DNA of 57,986 nucleotides, taken from positions 741,083-799,068 of the forward strand of contig JAMPBP010000001.1 of assembly GCA_023666645.1 (NCBI GenBank), in the 5' to 3' direction. The translations under genes were made by a program, and so were the position numbers. The first letter of the stretch is position 1; every line of letters begins with the position of its first letter. Source of the stretch: Clostridiales bacterium. GTDB lineage: Bacteria > Bacteroidota > Bacteroidia > Bacteroidales > Muribaculaceae. This document shows, piece after piece, positions 1 to 8,904 of this stretch. The notes below the pieces were generated by a model. That model saw only the letters and a program-made list of their open reading frames with translations, had not been told where the DNA came from and searched no databases.

Positions 1-51
1 GCGACCTCACGCCCCCCAGACGCGTACTCTAACCAACTGAGCTACACCCCG
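1..51 (-). tRNA. tRNA-Pro(GGG), 3' part cut by window edge
   Basis: On the minus strand the sequence begins with the acceptor arm CGGGGTG, then TA, a D-arm GCTC...GAGT, and an anticodon arm CGCGT-CTGGGGG-GCGTG, giving anticodon GGG (proline). The T-arm and 3' acceptor strand lie beyond the window start, so the gene is partial here only because of the window edge. A good promoter sits just upstream on the minus strand. Confidence 0.9.
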
Positions 52-68
52 ATTTTCAAAAGGCACTG

Positions 69-101
69 CAAAGGTACATCTTTTGAGGCGACCTGTGCAA
101 A
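69..101 (-). promoter_or_regulatory. Promoter of tRNA-Pro
   Basis: On the minus strand a TACCTTTG -7 box (69-76) is preceded 21 bp upstream by TTTG (98-101), matching the Bacteroidota sigma-ABfr promoter pattern. It fires towards the tRNA. Confidence 0.7.
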
Positions 102-269
102 CTTTTTGGTAAAAAAAGCAGTTGATTTAACATTTATTTACTATTGCAGACGGTGCCATTGCTTCGATAGGCAATTATCATCAAGAATGGGCATGGGTAG
201 GCAAGAATAGGCAATTGTAGATAATAAGTGCAAACTTCTAATGACATTATGGGGTGGGGGGTGAAGGTG

Positions 270-1238
270 TCAGCTGTTTTTGAACAGGTGGCGCATATGT
301 ATTGCCCAGTCGTTGAATATTGATTTCATCGGAGTTATGAGCGGGCGGAATTCTTGGGCTGTTTTGGGCGTAAAGACCTTGAGTTGATGGCGATGGCACT
401 TAATGTCGAGAATTGTGCCCAGTTCCACCGGCTCACCATCGATGTGGGCTGGCCCGGGATTCTGCCTGTATATTGCCACTGAAGGTGTGCGGAACGTGTT
501 GATGAGCATGTTTTTGTTGATGTATCCCGTCATCATGTCGATGCCCATGCGGGCGGTGTCCAGGGCGTTGCCTGCGTGAATGATGGTCACATCGAGCAGA
601 CCGTCGGTGATGGAGGCGTCAGGAGCGATATAAGCGTTGTTGCCATATTGTGAAGCATTGGCCACAGCAATGATGAATGCTTGCTCGGTGATGATTTCAC
701 CGTTGGCGCTGATTGAATATGTCTCCGGGTGGTAGGTGCCGAATTCATCGATTGCGCTTTTTACATACATGAGCAATCCGCGTTTATGCTTGCGGGCAAA
801 GCGGTGGCTCACGGCGGCATCAAAGCCCAGACCCATGGTGCAGAAGAAGCGGGAGCCGTTGACGGTGCCGTAATCGATGGCTTCGACATGTTCTTGTTCT
901 ATGACGCTGAGGGAAAACTCGGGGTCGATGGGGATTCCGATGTGTCGTGCCAGACCGTTGCCTGAGCCGGCAGGGATGATGCCGAGCGGAACATCGGTGC
1001 CACAAAGGGCGCTTGCTGTTTCGTTGATTGTGCCGTCGCCACCGGCGGCAAGTACGCCGGCGTATTGATTTTTTACAGCCTCGCGGGCCAGCCGTGTGGC
1101 ATCGCCGCGACATGTGGTATACCGCACATCGAGGTTGTAGCCGAGCGGTTGAACGCGGCGTTCCACCATGAGGGCCATGCCCTCTTTGGCACCGGTGCCC
1201 GAGATGGGATTTATTATAAGCATTAATGTTTTACTCAT
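270..1238 (-). CDS. Diacylglycerol/lipid kinase family protein (DagK/YegS-like)
   Basis: A lipid kinase of the DAGK catalytic family, which transfers phosphate from ATP to a lipid such as diacylglycerol at the inner face of the membrane. Visible motifs are the N-terminal INPISGTG nucleotide-binding strand, the family hallmark GGDGTINE, and the following PAGSGNGLARH loop; the C-terminal half is the beta-sandwich typical of the family. With the start at 1238 (MSKTLML) the protein has 322 residues, the usual size. The same frame stays open to 1301, but a TATCTTTG promoter box lies at 1259-1266 inside that extension, so the shorter start is preferred. The exact lipid substrate cannot be told from the sequence. 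Confidence 0.88.
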   Translation of the reverse strand: MSKTLMLIINPISGTGAKEGMALMVERRVQPLGYNLDVRYTTCRGDATRLAREAVKNQYAGVLAAGGDGTINETASALCGTDVPLGIIPAGSGNGLARHIGIPIDPEFSLSVIEQEHVEAIDYGTVNGSRFFCTMGLGFDAAVSHRFARKHKRGLLMYVKSAIDEFGTYHPETYSISANGEIITEQAFIIAVANASQYGNNAYIAPDASITDGLLDVTIIHAGNALDTARMGIDMMTGYINKNMLINTFRTPSVAIYRQNPGPAHIDGEPVELGTILDIKCHRHQLKVFTPKTAQEFRPLITPMKSIFNDWAIHMRHLFKNS

Positions 1239-1258
1239 GAGGCTGTGCAATTTTTTGG

Positions 1259-1266
1259 CAAAGATA
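1259..1266 (-). promoter_or_regulatory. -7 promoter box of the lipid kinase gene
   Basis: Minus-strand TATCTTTG, matching TAnnTTTG. Transcription would begin near 1252, only about 14 nt before the ATG at 1238. I see no clear TTTG -33 element. It decides against the longer reading frame starting at 1301. Confidence 0.5.
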
Positions 1267-1373
1267 GGTATTTCGCCCCGACTTTCATAATGGGTGGTCA
1301 TAATTGACGGTCACGGGAGTTGATAAGGGAGTCAAGAATGGGCGCGTCATGATTTGGAAAAAGAAGAAGATTA

Positions 1374-1424
1374 AGAGCCTATCGTTAGCATTTCTTGTGT
1401 GACAGGCTCTAACTGCTATCTTTT
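1374..1424 (+). promoter_or_regulatory. Promoter region of the decarboxylase operon with overlapping inverted repeat
   Basis: A near-consensus promoter, TTG (1395-1397) then 19 bp then TATCTTTT (1417-1424), lies about 80 nt upstream of the decarboxylase ATG. An inverted repeat, AGAGCCTATC (1374-1383) and GACAGGCTCT (1401-1410), has one mismatch and straddles the -33 element. It could be an operator for a repressor or a small hairpin; its placement over the promoter favours an operator, but this is inference. Confidence 0.4.
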
Positions 1425-1506
1425 AACGTTTCTTGCACTAACTATTTTGCCGGGTATTTGTTAGAATTTTACTATTCACGATTGATTTATTATATTAACA
1501 CACAAT

Positions 1507-3264
1507 ATGGCAACTACTGAAAAACACAATGAGATATGGGACAAAGATGGTCGCATACTCGGCAATGCCCCGCGCTGGGCAACCTATCGTAAAGAACTTG
1601 ATAAAGATTTTGCATCACCTTACAAGGGTGGAGCTGATAACTTGGCGGCTTCGATGAAAAAAGCTGTTGAGATGATCGATGACCTACGTCCGTCGGGACC
1701 CGATGGTCCCGCCTTTTTAGGCAAGAGTTCCAAGCTCGACTACACTTATCCTGATGTCAAGAAGGCTCGTATACCTCAGAAGTCCTCATCGCTCGATGCT
1801 GTGATGGCCGATTGTGTAAGGCTCTTCAATGGTATGCCCGATGTCTCAAGTCCGTTGACGATGTCCAATGTGTGGCCGCAGCCCAACAATGCGAGCATCG
1901 TGGCATCGATGCTTCCGCTTATCTTCGCTCCAAATATCATCGAGGGTGAGTATGCGTGGAATGTGCATAAAGCCGAGCTTGAGAGTGCCGGCATGCTTGC
2001 CGACCTCGTGGGGTGGGAATCGACCAAGGCCGGAGGAATATATACCTATGGCGGCTCCGGTTGCTGGTTATATGGATTGAAATATGCTCTGACGCGTGTG
2101 CTTCCAGGGTCGCGCGACAAGGGAGTACGAGTCGATGGCAAGGTGCTTGTCTCGTCACAGGCCCACTATTGCCGCCAGAATGCCACTGATTGGTCGGGAC
2201 TGGGTATGGACAATGTCATAGTCATACCTACCGATCCAAATAATAACAAGATGGATCTTAATGCTCTCGAAGCTAAGCTCAAGGAGCTGCAGTCAAAAGG
2301 TATACCTGTAATTGAGGTTGTGTGTACCATGGGAACTACCGATGCCAGTGTCTTTGATCCGATTGCCGACGTGAGGAAGCTCCTTGACCGTTATCCCAAT
2401 CCTGCAGGCTACGGCAAGGCGTTGCTATATGCCGATGCTGTGTGCGGTTGGTCTTGGACTGCATTCAAGGACTATGATTTTGAAAAGAATCCGCTTGGAT
2501 TCTCAGAGCAAGCTCTTAAGGTCATCAAGAAGAACTATGAGGAGATGAAGGGGATATTCTATGCCGATGCGATAGGTATAGATTTCCATAAATTTGGTTT
2601 CTCACCTTATGTGAGCAGCTGTTTCCTGTATCGTGACGCCGCTGAGTTTGAGAATCTGTTGCGTCGAGGCTCGTATGCCTATCTACAGGAGGTCACTCCT
2701 TACAATCCTATGTACTATACGCTTGAGGTATCGCGCACGGCAGCCGGCTCGATGGCAGGCTGGGCAACGTTGAAATATCTTGGTATCGAAGGATTACAGG
2801 CCGTTTTGGGCGGCATACTCGAAGTGAGACTCTACATGGATTCTTTGGTTGAGAAACAGTCCGACATGGTCATGGCCGATGCCGATGATACCGGTTTCAT
2901 CACTCTGTTCAGGGTCTATCCCAAGGGTACAGATGCACGCGAGCGTTACAGCCGAGAGCTCAACAACCGTGATTATCGTGCTGAGTTGCTCGAGAGCAAC
3001 CGCTTCCAGCAGGCAGTGGGTGAGAAGATGTTCCAGTGGTTCCTCCAGGGTCACAAGGTCAACGGCAAGCCTACGCCCCATATTTCCTATAGTACCGGCT
3101 TCCGCACCGCCTCGTGGAATGAAGACGGCTCTGATCCCGAGGGCACAGTATATGCCTTGAAGACCTACCCAATGAATGTGTTTAATAATTCCGAGGTCAT
3201 GGACCATGTCATAGCCAGTGTGCTTGCCGCCCGTGACGAGGTCGAGAAAGAGATGAACAAATAA
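1507..3264 (+). CDS. Group II PLP-dependent amino acid decarboxylase
   Basis: A pyridoxal-phosphate enzyme of the group II decarboxylase fold (glutamate/aromatic amino acid decarboxylase superfamily), which releases CO2 from an amino acid to make an amine. The cofactor lysine is K362 in the motif DFHKFGF; the preceding YADAVCGWSW carries the Asp expected to contact the pyridine nitrogen, and SSQAHYC carries a His that would stack on the ring. At 585 residues it is longer than GadB (about 465) and lacks a signal peptide, so it is cytosolic. It is the first gene of a three-gene operon with a pyruvoyl-type decarboxylase 53 bp downstream and an amino acid antiporter. The substrate cannot be fixed from sequence; aromatic amino acids, glutamate or aspartate are all possible. 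Confidence 0.9.
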   Translation: MATTEKHNEIWDKDGRILGNAPRWATYRKELDKDFASPYKGGADNLAASMKKAVEMIDDLRPSGPDGPAFLGKSSKLDYTYPDVKKARIPQKSSSLDAVMADCVRLFNGMPDVSSPLTMSNVWPQPNNASIVASMLPLIFAPNIIEGEYAWNVHKAELESAGMLADLVGWESTKAGGIYTYGGSGCWLYGLKYALTRVLPGSRDKGVRVDGKVLVSSQAHYCRQNATDWSGLGMDNVIVIPTDPNNNKMDLNALEAKLKELQSKGIPVIEVVCTMGTTDASVFDPIADVRKLLDRYPNPAGYGKALLYADAVCGWSWTAFKDYDFEKNPLGFSEQALKVIKKNYEEMKGIFYADAIGIDFHKFGFSPYVSSCFLYRDAAEFENLLRRGSYAYLQEVTPYNPMYYTLEVSRTAAGSMAGWATLKYLGIEGLQAVLGGILEVRLYMDSLVEKQSDMVMADADDTGFITLFRVYPKGTDARERYSRELNNRDYRAELLESNRFQQAVGEKMFQWFLQGHKVNGKPTPHISYSTGFRTASWNEDGSDPEGTVYALKTYPMNVFNNSEVMDHVIASVLAARDEVEKEMNK

Positions 3265-3317
3265 ATAGTAAATGACTCGCATTCGGGTCAAAATAGACTT
3301 TTAAAATATTCAATACT

Positions 3318-4475
3318 ATGGCTGAAAAACAGTATTCTCCTGTTGTGCAGGAGTTGATTGACATGATTTCAAAAAATGGTTGGCGCGATAAGTTCCAGCA
3401 GGCGCTCGACAAGTGCCACGAACTGAATACCATCGAGTATGAGCCAATCAAGACTCTTGAAGACTATTATGACTGGTTGGAGTCCAATCTCCATTGGGTG
3501 CCGAAAGAGGATCCCGAGGGGGAGGTGGTCTACCAGCATGTAACGATGTTCTATTTCTTGCTCGACCAGAGTCCTGTCAAGGAGTTGCAGACACCTATTA
3601 TCCCGTCGACACTGAAAGGCAATGTCATGCCACCGCTCACACCGCTGTCGACATGGATGCGTAAGTTTGTCATCGCTCTTGGAGCGTGGATGGATACTCC
3701 CGAATCGCTCAACGACGAGGCGGTGAAGTCCTATTATGATTCACCCCGTTACAATATGGCCGACTATATCTGCCCCAAGGGAGGTTGGAAAACATTCAAC
3801 CAATTCTTTGCACGTAGCGTGAAACCCGGTTACCGTCCTATAGCAGCCATCAATGACGACCATGTGATCACATCACCGGCCGATTCCACCAACGATGGCC
3901 AGTGGGAAATAAATGCCGAGTCGCAGGTCAACATCAAGGGCCTTGAATGGAATATTGAGGAGCTTCTTGAAGGAAGTGCCTACAAGGATGATTTCAAGGG
4001 AGGTCTGTGGATTCACCAGTTCCTTAATACCACCGACTATCACCGCCAACATGCCCCGGTTGGTGGCAAGGTGCTTGAGGCCCGTGTGATACAGGGAGCG
4101 GCATGGCTTGGAGTCACAGCCGAGCCTATAGAGAACGACCCGCAGGGTCACACTCGCATCGTACGTCGTAAACTTACGGCACTCGATGAGGCTGGATATC
4201 AGTTCCTGCAGATGCGTGGCCTTATCGTGATACAGTCGAAGATCGGCAAGGTTGCCATTCTTCCTATGGGCATGGCACAGGTATCGTCGATCATCGTGAC
4301 AGCCGAGGAAGGTACCACTCTGCGCAAAGGTGAGGAAATCAGTTACTTCCAGTTCGGTGGATCGGATATCGTGATGGTCTTCGAGCGTGCCTCCAATGTG
4401 AGCATCACAGCCCAGCCGGGTGTGCACTACAAGGTTGGTACCCGCATCGCCCAGGCTTATCCCGTGGGTGAATAA
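3318..4475 (+). CDS. Phosphatidylserine decarboxylase-like (PsiD-like) soluble pyruvoyl decarboxylase
   Basis: Member of the phosphatidylserine decarboxylase superfamily that carries an extra N-terminal PSDC domain (roughly residues 15-150), as in fungal L-tryptophan decarboxylase PsiD. The catalytic part holds FNQFFARS, the Asp of SPADSTNDG (D189), the His pair of DYHRQH (H242, H245) and the self-cleavage site FGGSD, where S349 would become the pyruvoyl group after cleavage between G348 and S349. No membrane segment is present, unlike housekeeping Psd, and a separate canonical psd lies at 55408-56106. It sits between a PLP decarboxylase and an APC antiporter. I infer that it decarboxylates a free amino acid rather than phosphatidylserine; the substrate is unknown. 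Confidence 0.85.
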   Translation: MAEKQYSPVVQELIDMISKNGWRDKFQQALDKCHELNTIEYEPIKTLEDYYDWLESNLHWVPKEDPEGEVVYQHVTMFYFLLDQSPVKELQTPIIPSTLKGNVMPPLTPLSTWMRKFVIALGAWMDTPESLNDEAVKSYYDSPRYNMADYICPKGGWKTFNQFFARSVKPGYRPIAAINDDHVITSPADSTNDGQWEINAESQVNIKGLEWNIEELLEGSAYKDDFKGGLWIHQFLNTTDYHRQHAPVGGKVLEARVIQGAAWLGVTAEPIENDPQGHTRIVRRKLTALDEAGYQFLQMRGLIVIQSKIGKVAILPMGMAQVSSIIVTAEEGTTLRKGEEISYFQFGGSDIVMVFERASNVSITAQPGVHYKVGTRIAQAYPVGE

Positions 4476-4499
4476 ACAGCCATAGAGTGATAAAAGATT

Positions 4500-4530
4500 A
4501 AGGTAGGGGAGGGGATTTCTTCCCTACCTT
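4500..4530 (+). terminator. Hairpin between the pyruvoyl decarboxylase and the antiporter
   Basis: Perfect arms AAGGTAGGG (4500-4508) and CCCTACCTT (4522-4530) form a stem with a 13-nt loop in the intergenic space. There is no T-run after it on the plus strand, so it is more likely a processing or partial attenuation element than a full terminator. Confidence 0.45.
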
Positions 4531-4567
4531 ACTTCGACAATGAAAACTTAAATCGATATATTTGTTT

Positions 4568-6178
4568 ATGAGCAAGAAGGTTATACAGGCCCCCGAGGTT
4601 ACGAAGTCGGGACGTAAGAAGATGGTGTCGACAGCCCACGGGTCATTGACAATGATTGCTATGGCAATCATGATTATTACCTCGATATTAAGTCTTAGAG
4701 GTTTGCCCAGCGAGGCGAAGTTTGGTACCCAGTCAACATTCTACTATATCCTGGCGGCTATAGTGTTCCTGTTGCCTTTTTCGCTCGTATGTGCCGAGTT
4801 GGCATCGACCTACACCAAGTCGGGCGGTCTTTATCGCTGGGTATCGGAAGCTTTCGGTCCGCGCTGGGGCTGGACGGCGATGTATCTCGAGTGGCAGACG
4901 ATAATATTCTGGTTCCCTACGGTGCTTATGTTTGGCGCCGTGTCGCTTGCATTTATCTTCTGGCCCGAAAGCTTTGACGAGAAGCTGGCGTCCAATAAAG
5001 TCTATACGCTTGTAATAGCGCTCGCGGTCTACTGGCTGGCTACACTCAATGCTTTCAGAGGACAGAAATCGGCCAATAAGCTCAGCACACTCGGTGGTCT
5101 CTTCGGCACCATTATCCCGGGAGCTGTCCTGTTGGTGCTCGGTGTAGTCTATGTGTGCATGGGTAAGCCTATAGCGCTGGCTCAGGTGCCGTTCTTTCCC
5201 GATTTCTCCCATCTTAGCACGATAGTGCTTGCAGCCTCCATATTCCTTTTCTATGGAGGTATGGAAATCCAGGCGGTGCACATCAACGATATGAGCAATC
5301 CGGCCAAACAGTTCCCGCGTGCGGTCTTCATCGCCATCATAGTCATAGTGGCGGTGTATACGATCGGTACCCTTGTGATAGGATTGGTGATCCCCTCCAA
5401 GGATATCAACCTGTTGCAGTCGTTGCTGGTGGCCTATAATGCATTGTGGGCAGCCTTTGACCTGCAGTGGCTTGGCAACGTGATGGCATTGCTTATCATG
5501 TTTGGCGTGATAGGTCAGGTCAGCGCCCTGGTTACCGGTCCCGCTACGGGCCTTATGGCAGTGGCACAGTCGGGCTATCTGCCCCGCTCGCTGCAGAAAG
5601 TCAACAGCAACGGTGTCAATAAAGGAATCCTTTTCATCGAGGGGGCGTTTGTGACATTGTTGAGTTTGATTGTCATCGTGCTGCCAACCGTTGAATCGGC
5701 CTATCAGATTATGTCGCAGATGGCCACCATCATCTACCTCATAATGGTTCTGATGATTTATGGCTCGTTTATAAGACTGCGTCGCACTCAGCCGCTTAAG
5801 AAGCGTGGCTTCAAGGTACCCGGTGGCCGTTTCGGCGAGATAGTCGTGTGTACTGTGGGTATCATCGGTGCTCTCCTGGCCTTGGTTCTGAGTTATCTGC
5901 CTCCGTCGCAGATTACTACCGGCAGTCCGGTGGTCTACATAGGAATCATCGTCGTGGGCGTAGGTATCTTTGTCGCCTTGCCATTATGGGTCTACTCAAA
6001 GAGAAAACCGTCATGGCGTAATCCCGAAGCCCATTTCTATCCCTTTGACTGGCAGATTGAGGGTCGTAAACCTGATGAAGTCTCGAAATGGGCGGCCGAC
6101 TATGTTCCCACGGAGGATGAGGTGGATGAAGCTGAGAACCGCGCAGTGAGCAATCATGCCACCATGAAGCATTGCTGA
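4568..6178 (+). CDS. APC superfamily amino acid permease/antiporter (GadC-like)
   Basis: A polytopic inner membrane protein of the amino acid-polyamine-organocation superfamily, with about 12 hydrophobic segments in 536 residues. The N-terminal segment TAHGSLTMIAMAIM and the following SEAKFGTQ...CAELASTYTKSGG...RWGW region match the glutamate:GABA-antiporter group. A hydrophilic C-terminal tail of about 65 residues follows the last helix, as the pH-gating plug of GadC does. The frame opens with a TTG at 4562, but ATG at 4568 is the natural start. In this operon it would exchange the external amino acid for the amine made by one or both decarboxylases, which consumes a cytosolic proton per cycle. 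Substrate inferred from context only. Confidence 0.85.
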   Translation: MSKKVIQAPEVTKSGRKKMVSTAHGSLTMIAMAIMIITSILSLRGLPSEAKFGTQSTFYYILAAIVFLLPFSLVCAELASTYTKSGGLYRWVSEAFGPRWGWTAMYLEWQTIIFWFPTVLMFGAVSLAFIFWPESFDEKLASNKVYTLVIALAVYWLATLNAFRGQKSANKLSTLGGLFGTIIPGAVLLVLGVVYVCMGKPIALAQVPFFPDFSHLSTIVLAASIFLFYGGMEIQAVHINDMSNPAKQFPRAVFIAIIVIVAVYTIGTLVIGLVIPSKDINLLQSLLVAYNALWAAFDLQWLGNVMALLIMFGVIGQVSALVTGPATGLMAVAQSGYLPRSLQKVNSNGVNKGILFIEGAFVTLLSLIVIVLPTVESAYQIMSQMATIIYLIMVLMIYGSFIRLRRTQPLKKRGFKVPGGRFGEIVVCTVGIIGALLALVLSYLPPSQITTGSPVVYIGIIVVGVGIFVALPLWVYSKRKPSWRNPEAHFYPFDWQIEGRKPDEVSKWAADYVPTEDEVDEAENRAVSNHATMKHC

Positions 6179-6289
6179 CCGATTGAATGAAGATGTCAAC
6201 CACGTATATGAGAGACATTGTATAGCCGCTCCATGGGTTAGAGTTTAGCACTGTCTCTAAGTATTTTCTATAAAATTTTAATGACAAAA

Positions 6290-6333
6290 ACGACAATCGG
6301 GTGATTCCACTAAAAGAATCGCCCGATTGTCGT
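6290..6333. terminator. Bidirectional terminator between convergent genes
   Basis: An 18-bp stem (6290-6307 against 6316-6333) with one G-U pair and an 8-nt loop lies between the antiporter and the convergent TonB-dependent receptor. It is followed by TTTATATT on the plus strand and preceded by an A-rich run that becomes TTTTTGTC on the minus strand, so it can serve both. Confidence 0.85.
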
Positions 6334-6338
6334 TTATA

Positions 6339-8837
6339 TTACATGTCGCCGCCGTTGTAGCTGTCCATGCCGCCTGAGTCGGAGCCTCCGGCGTCGCCGT
6401 CGGGACCATCGTGTTCGGGTCTCGACATGTTGCCGAAGCTGTATTTTATTGTGAGACCTACGATGCGGCCACCACGCCAGCGTTTGTTGCTCTGGCGGTA
6501 TTCGTCGGTGATGGTTGTGCTCTTGAACTTGCGTGAGTCGAAGAGGTCGCGGCCGTTGAGCGAGAATGACCAGTTGCCGGCAACCTTGCGCAGTCCGGCA
6601 TCGACCGACCAGCCACCCTGGCGTGAACCCTGGGCGGTCTTTGACTCGGAAGCGTAACGTCCTGTTGCCTGGAAGGAGATGCCCAGCGGTAGTTTCACAT
6701 TGGCCATCATGCGGGCATCCCAGGCGAAGCTGTTCTGCTTGTTGCCCGAGAGATTGAACTGGCGGGAGTCGGGATAGAGTGTCGGGTCGGGGTTGTAGGC
6801 TGTCGCGGTCATACTCCACGCCGACACATGGTTGTTATAGAGGTTGACCGTAGTGGTCAAGTCGATGGCACGGTTGAGAAATGAATTCTTGCCCACGATT
6901 TCCATGCCCGAATTGACCTGGTTGGCTACGTTGGCCCATGTCGAGTAGATAATCCCGTCGTAGGGGTTGCGGTAGCTTATGCGGTTCATCATGTTGTCGC
7001 TTGTGCGTATGTAGGCCGAGAGCGATATCATGTGCCATGTGAAGCTCTTGAGGTAGTTTAGTTCAAAGGCATTGGAGTATTGTGGCTCCAGTTCTTCGTT
7101 GCCATAGGAATAGTTGGTGGGGTCGGAAATGTCGAGGAACGAGTTCATCATGCCACCCCATGGGCGCCTGATGCGTCGTGTGTAGTTGATTTGCACCTCG
7201 TTGTCGTGGGGCAGGGTGTAGGAGAGGAACAGAGATGGGAACAGGGCAAACTTGTTGTTCTTGAACCGTGGAGCCTCACTTCGTGTATCACCGTAGCGCA
7301 ATGACTGTGATCTCACTTGCCACGACTCGGAGCGTAGACCGGCTGAGAAACTGAATTCATTGACCTTGCCGCCGAGTGTGAGATACAGGGCTGATATGTT
7401 ATTGTTGTAGATGAAGCGGTTGTATAGGTTCTCAGCCAGAGTGATGTCGGCTGGCGATGTTCCGCGCCACGTGGTGTTGGGGGTGTTCTCGTGGTTGTAG
7501 TTGCCATTGAATCCGGTCTCGATCTTAAGCCAGGAGGTGAGTTGGTTGGTATAGTCGATTTTTGCCTCCCAGTTGGCTGTCTTGATGGGCATGCGCTGCT
7601 CGCGATATTCCATGTCGTCGGAGCCGTCGGGGTAGGTCTGGTCTTCATGGTAGGAGTTCCATGAGGGTCCGCCCCAGTTGTTGAATCCCACGAGGAACTC
7701 GATGTTGTGATTGTCGCTCCATGTGTGCTTGTAGCCTGTTTCGGCATGGACCATGTGGTGGTCGCCCCGGCTGCGCGACAGTTCTGTATTATGGCTCCAC
7801 ATGTCGGCTACGGTCGACTCGTAGCGTGTTTCGTTGCGGGAGCGATGGTGGCCGAATCCGCCAAAGCCGTTGAGATATATCTCGTCATTGTCGGTGGCGT
7901 GGAATGTAGTTCCCAGTCGGGCAAACAGGTTGTTGCCCCGGTTGTTGCTCTCGCCGTCGGAGTTGGTGTAGGTATCGTTGGTAAAGTCGCGGCGCATCTC
8001 GCTGCCACCGGTGTTGCGGCGCATTCTGAAACCTATGCCTGCATAACTGTCCCAGCGCGATGAGTTGTAGTTGATGTTGAACGATGCGTTTCCACCGCCG
8101 CGTGAGTTGCCTGATAGTTCGGCACTGCCAAAGTAACCGGCACGACGGTCCTTTTTCAGGATTATGTTGATTATACCGGCGGTTCCCTCCGGGCTATACT
8201 TTGCCGAGGGATTGGTAATAACCTCGATGCGGTCGATGCTCTCGCCCGGAATCTGTTCGAGAATCTGGGCGCGGTTGTCGGCTGTGAGCCCCGATTCCTT
8301 ACCATTGATCCATATTGTCACCGACGAGTTGCCTCGCAATGACACCTCGCCATCCTGGTCGACCTCGACCGAGGGTATTGACTCCAGCAGCTCAGAAGCC
8401 GACTGTCCGGCCGAGGCGATATTGGCATCGACGGTGAAGACTTTCTTGTCGAGTTCGAAGCGCATCTGGCTTCTTATGCCCTCGACCACTACCTCTTTGA
8501 GACGCATGGCGCTGTCGTCCTCCAGCACCAGAGTAGCCAGATCGATATTGCCTCCGTTCACTTTGACGGGAATGTCAAGGTCGACCGATCCTATGTTGAG
8601 TATCTTCACGATGTAATTGCCATCGGGCACAGAGGATAGGATGAAATGTCCTTTTTCGTCGGTTGTGGCGGTGATTTGCAAGGGAGTGCCATTGGATTCG
8701 TTGACAATGTGTACCGAGACATAGTCCATGGGGTCGTGACTTGTGCCATTGACCACCCGGCCTGTTATGTCGCCCTTGGCGCATACTATCAGGGGCCATG
8801 CCATAAGGCCCCAGGCTATCAATCTTTTTATATCCAT
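6339..8837 (-). CDS. TonB-dependent receptor-like outer membrane beta-barrel protein
   Basis: An outer membrane protein of 832 residues. In order: signal peptide (about 1-19), a carboxypeptidase-regulatory-like beta-sandwich (GDITGRVVNGTSHD, about 20-105), a plug domain (LKEVVVEGIRSQ to about 230, with SLRGNSSVTIWINGKE and GTAGIINIILKK), and a barrel of the OMP_b-brl_3 type. The last barrel strand, GLTIKYSFGN, is followed by a Gly/Asp/Ser-rich tail of about 25 residues that is unusual, since most barrels end on the final aromatic residue. ATG at 8837 fits a signal peptide and lies downstream of a promoter at 8905-8936. It stands alone, without a SusD partner, so its ligand cannot be inferred; peptide or metal-chelate uptake are possibilities. 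Confidence 0.88.
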   Translation of the reverse strand: MDIKRLIAWGLMAWPLIVCAKGDITGRVVNGTSHDPMDYVSVHIVNESNGTPLQITATTDEKGHFILSSVPDGNYIVKILNIGSVDLDIPVKVNGGNIDLATLVLEDDSAMRLKEVVVEGIRSQMRFELDKKVFTVDANIASAGQSASELLESIPSVEVDQDGEVSLRGNSSVTIWINGKESGLTADNRAQILEQIPGESIDRIEVITNPSAKYSPEGTAGIINIILKKDRRAGYFGSAELSGNSRGGGNASFNINYNSSRWDSYAGIGFRMRRNTGGSEMRRDFTNDTYTNSDGESNNRGNNLFARLGTTFHATDNDEIYLNGFGGFGHHRSRNETRYESTVADMWSHNTELSRSRGDHHMVHAETGYKHTWSDNHNIEFLVGFNNWGGPSWNSYHEDQTYPDGSDDMEYREQRMPIKTANWEAKIDYTNQLTSWLKIETGFNGNYNHENTPNTTWRGTSPADITLAENLYNRFIYNNNISALYLTLGGKVNEFSFSAGLRSESWQVRSQSLRYGDTRSEAPRFKNNKFALFPSLFLSYTLPHDNEVQINYTRRIRRPWGGMMNSFLDISDPTNYSYGNEELEPQYSNAFELNYLKSFTWHMISLSAYIRTSDNMMNRISYRNPYDGIIYSTWANVANQVNSGMEIVGKNSFLNRAIDLTTTVNLYNNHVSAWSMTATAYNPDPTLYPDSRQFNLSGNKQNSFAWDARMMANVKLPLGISFQATGRYASESKTAQGSRQGGWSVDAGLRKVAGNWSFSLNGRDLFDSRKFKSTTITDEYRQSNKRWRGGRIVGLTIKYSFGNMSRPEHDGPDGDAGGSDSGGMDSYNGGDM

Positions 8838-8904
8838 CGCTTTAAATTGTACTGTTGAAACCAAAAGATAAGGGCGCTCATGGACACCCTTATAAATATA
8901 TCTA

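Noticed and set aside
1507..3264. Classical glutamate decarboxylase GadB
   Set aside because: It is about 120 residues longer and its active-site context DFHKFGF and N-terminal region do not match GadB; the substrate is left open.
2794..3291. 165-codon open frame antisense to the PLP decarboxylase
   Set aside because: No recognisable domain or signal; a shadow of the sense gene.
3318..4475. Housekeeping phosphatidylserine decarboxylase
   Set aside because: A canonical psd with membrane segments and pssA partner is at 55408-56106; this protein is soluble, carries the PsiD-type N-domain and sits with an amino acid antiporter.
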